7,003 nucleotides of DNA from JAWLCA01 sp050485905 (GTDB taxonomy: Bacteria > Pseudomonadota > Alphaproteobacteria > Rhodobacterales > Rhodobacteraceae). Shown piece by piece: positions 5,965 to 7,003 of this stretch; within the stretch, counting starts at the first letter, position 1, and every line of letters starts with the position of its first letter. The position numbers were made by a program, and so were the translations under genes. The stretch covers positions 1-7,003 of the forward strand of contig JBJHCH010000148.1 of NCBI GenBank assembly GCA_050485905.1, given 5' to 3'. The notes beneath the pieces are model-generated. The model was not told the origin of the DNA, did not search any database, and worked only from the letters and a program-made list of their open reading frames with translations.

Positions 5965-6886
5965 CGCCCGCCCCCGCGCCGACCGCCAGCGCGGCCTCGG
6001 GCACCGGATCGTCGGTCTCCGCGGCGGCTTCCGGGGCGATCAGCTCGCCCGCCGTGTCAATGCTCTCGGCACCATGAGAGCGCAGGACGCGCAGGAACTC
6101 CAGCCGCTCGTAATCGGCCGACAGGCGCACCCGCAGGCGCCGGTCGGGGCCTTGCGCCACCTGTCCGACCAGCAGCCCGGCCGGAAACACGCCGCCGTCG
6201 CCGGAACTGGTCACCCGGTCGCCCGGCCGCACCTCTTCGGGGCTTTCCAGGAAATCCAGCAGCGGTGCGGGGCTGTTGTCGCCCGACAGGATCGCCCGCT
6301 GCCCCGAGGGCTGGATCGTCACCGGGATGCGGCTGTTGGTATCCGTCAGCAGGATGACCCGGCTGGACGATGCGCCCACGCCCGATATCCGGCCCACCAG
6401 CCCCAGCCCGTCCATCGTCGCCCAGCCGTCGAGGATGCCGTCGCGCGCGCCCACGTTCAGCAGCACCGACTGCCGGAACGGAGAGCCCGAATCGGCCAGC
6501 ACCACGCCGGTCACATGGGTAAGCCGCGGGTTCAGCCGCACCTGGTTCAGATCCAGCAGCTTGGCGTTCTTCTGCTCAAGCTGCAGCGCGGCTTCCTTCC
6601 ACGCCTTCATCTGCTGCAACTCGCGCCGCAGTTCCTGGTTCTGTTCGTAGATCCGGGTGTAGGAGCGGAAGTTTTCCACCATGCCCACGGCGCGCGTGAC
6701 CGGCAGCATCGCCCAGTCCATGTTGGGCACCACGCGGTCCACCAGACCTGCGCGCACCTGCTCCACCCGCGGGCTGTCGATCCGCCACAGCAGGAAGACC
6801 GCCAGCAGCGTCAACGCCAAGGCCCCGATCAGGACACGCCTGACCGGGCCAAGGAAATCGACATCGGCATTGCGGTCCCTCGCCAC
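5957..6886 (-). CDS. mreC: Rod-shape-determining protein MreC
   Basis: A 309-residue bitopic protein: cytoplasmic N-terminus, one membrane span at about 17-34, a periplasmic coiled coil at about 68-117 (YEQNQELRRELQQM is the core), then the two-beta-barrel MreC domain at about 122-270. Family-like segments there are GVVLADSGSPFRQSVLLNVG (127-146) and DGLGLVGRISGVG (159-171). MreC dimers or filaments bind PBP2 and pass the signal from MreB in the cytoplasm to the periplasmic synthases. Translation starts at a GTG (6886-6884): no in-frame ATG is near, and the strong Shine-Dalgarno GGAGG (complement of 6891-6895) lies 4 bp upstream. The last 35 residues or so, rich in Ala, Glu, Asp and Pro, lie beyond the folded domain and look disordered. 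The gene begins 24 bp after mreB and its end overlaps mreD by 8 bp. Confidence 0.95.
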   Translation of the reverse strand: MARDRNADVDFLGPVRRVLIGALALTLLAVFLLWRIDSPRVEQVRAGLVDRVVPNMDWAMLPVTRAVGMVENFRSYTRIYEQNQELRRELQQMKAWKEAALQLEQKNAKLLDLNQVRLNPRLTHVTGVVLADSGSPFRQSVLLNVGARDGILDGWATMDGLGLVGRISGVGASSSRVILLTDTNSRIPVTIQPSGQRAILSGDNSPAPLLDFLESPEEVRPGDRVTSSGDGGVFPAGLLVGQVAQGPDRRLRVRLSADYERLEFLRVLRSHGAESIDTAGELIAPEAAAETDDPVPEAALAVGAGAGDG

Positions 6887-6890
6887 GAAT

Positions 6891-6895
6891 CCTCC
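6891..6895 (-). promoter_or_regulatory. Strong ribosome-binding site for mreC that supports its GTG start
   Basis: On the - strand the sequence reads GGAGG, four bases (ATTC), then GTG. It is the only strong Shine-Dalgarno match in the 24-bp mreB-mreC gap and fixes the non-ATG start. No promoter-like hexamers are visible in the gap, so mreC is most likely transcribed with mreB. Confidence 0.7.
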
Positions 6896-6910
6896 GGGTC
6901 TGTGTCCGCG

Positions 6911-7003
6911 TCAGCTTTCGTAGTCTATCACATGCCTGAGTTGCTTTTCGTATTCCAGCGCCTTGCCGGTTCCGAGCGCCACACAATTCAGTGTTTCATC
7001 GGC
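6911..7003 (-). CDS. mreB: Rod-shape-determining actin homologue MreB, C-terminal end (partial)
   Basis: Thirty codons and the TGA stop are present; the rest of the gene lies beyond the right edge. The tail reads CVALGTGKALEYEKQLRHV and ends IDYES. The GTGKALE segment followed by a short charged C-terminus is characteristic of MreB in alphaproteobacteria, and mreC follows directly. MreB is an ATP-dependent actin-like protein that polymerises on the inner face of the membrane and orients the elongasome around the cell. This is the upstream gene of the operon seen here, so the operon promoter is expected outside the window. Confidence 0.93.
   Translation of the reverse strand, partial: ADETLNCVALGTGKALEYEKQLRHVIDYES

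Noticed and set aside
5470..6357. A 295-residue + strand frame opposite mreD and mreC, with Gln/His-rich repeats
   Set aside because: It is the antisense of hydrophobic MreD codons. The apparent repetitiveness mirrors Leu/Val/Ala runs and is not a genuine repeat protein.

Overview
This is a 7.0 kb, GC-rich chromosomal segment. The protein style (MreB ending in ...EYEKQLRHVIDYES, the particular PBP2 and RodA sequences) and the gene order suggest an alphaproteobacterium, most likely of the Rhodobacteraceae (Rhodobacter/Paracoccus/Roseobacter group). The lineage is inferred from recognised protein style, not from a database search.

Layout: two convergent blocks meet at about 1248-1396. On the + strand are the last 61 codons of a DadA-type FAD-dependent amino-acid oxidoreductase (2-187). 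After a 58-bp gap with a plausible sigma-70 promoter comes a complete NAD-dependent sugar-nucleotide epimerase of the UDP-glucuronate 4-epimerase type (246-1247). On the - strand, read from the right edge leftwards, is the cell-elongation operon: mreB (last 30 codons, 6911-7003), mreC (5957-6886), mreD (5425-5964), mrdA/PBP2 (3485-5428), rodA (2332-3480), and a final D-2-hydroxyacid dehydrogenase of the GhrA type (1397-2335).

The five rod-shape genes encode the elongasome. MreB filaments organise MreC and MreD in the inner membrane. These support the RodA glycosyltransferase and the PBP2 transpeptidase, which together make lateral-wall peptidoglycan. The genes are packed very tightly: mreB-mreC gap 24 bp, mreC/mreD overlap 8 bp, mreD/mrdA overlap ATGA, mrdA-rodA gap 4 bp, rodA/ghrA overlap TTGA. 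This implies one transcript with translational coupling. The metabolic gene ghrA starts at a TTG inside the rodA stop and so appears to be a true operon member. The 149-bp convergent gap holds a perfect 16-bp palindrome next to the ghrA stop, probably a terminator hairpin or a protein-binding site, and a diverged 15-bp direct repeat of one arm.

There are no RNA genes, CRISPR arrays, insertion sequences, pseudogenes or clear signs of horizontal transfer. I found no previously undescribed system. The points most worth a second look are a Cys/Cys/His/Cys cluster in PBP2 at the place where a zinc site has been reported in another PBP2, the palindrome with its repeat, and the coupling of ghrA to rodA.
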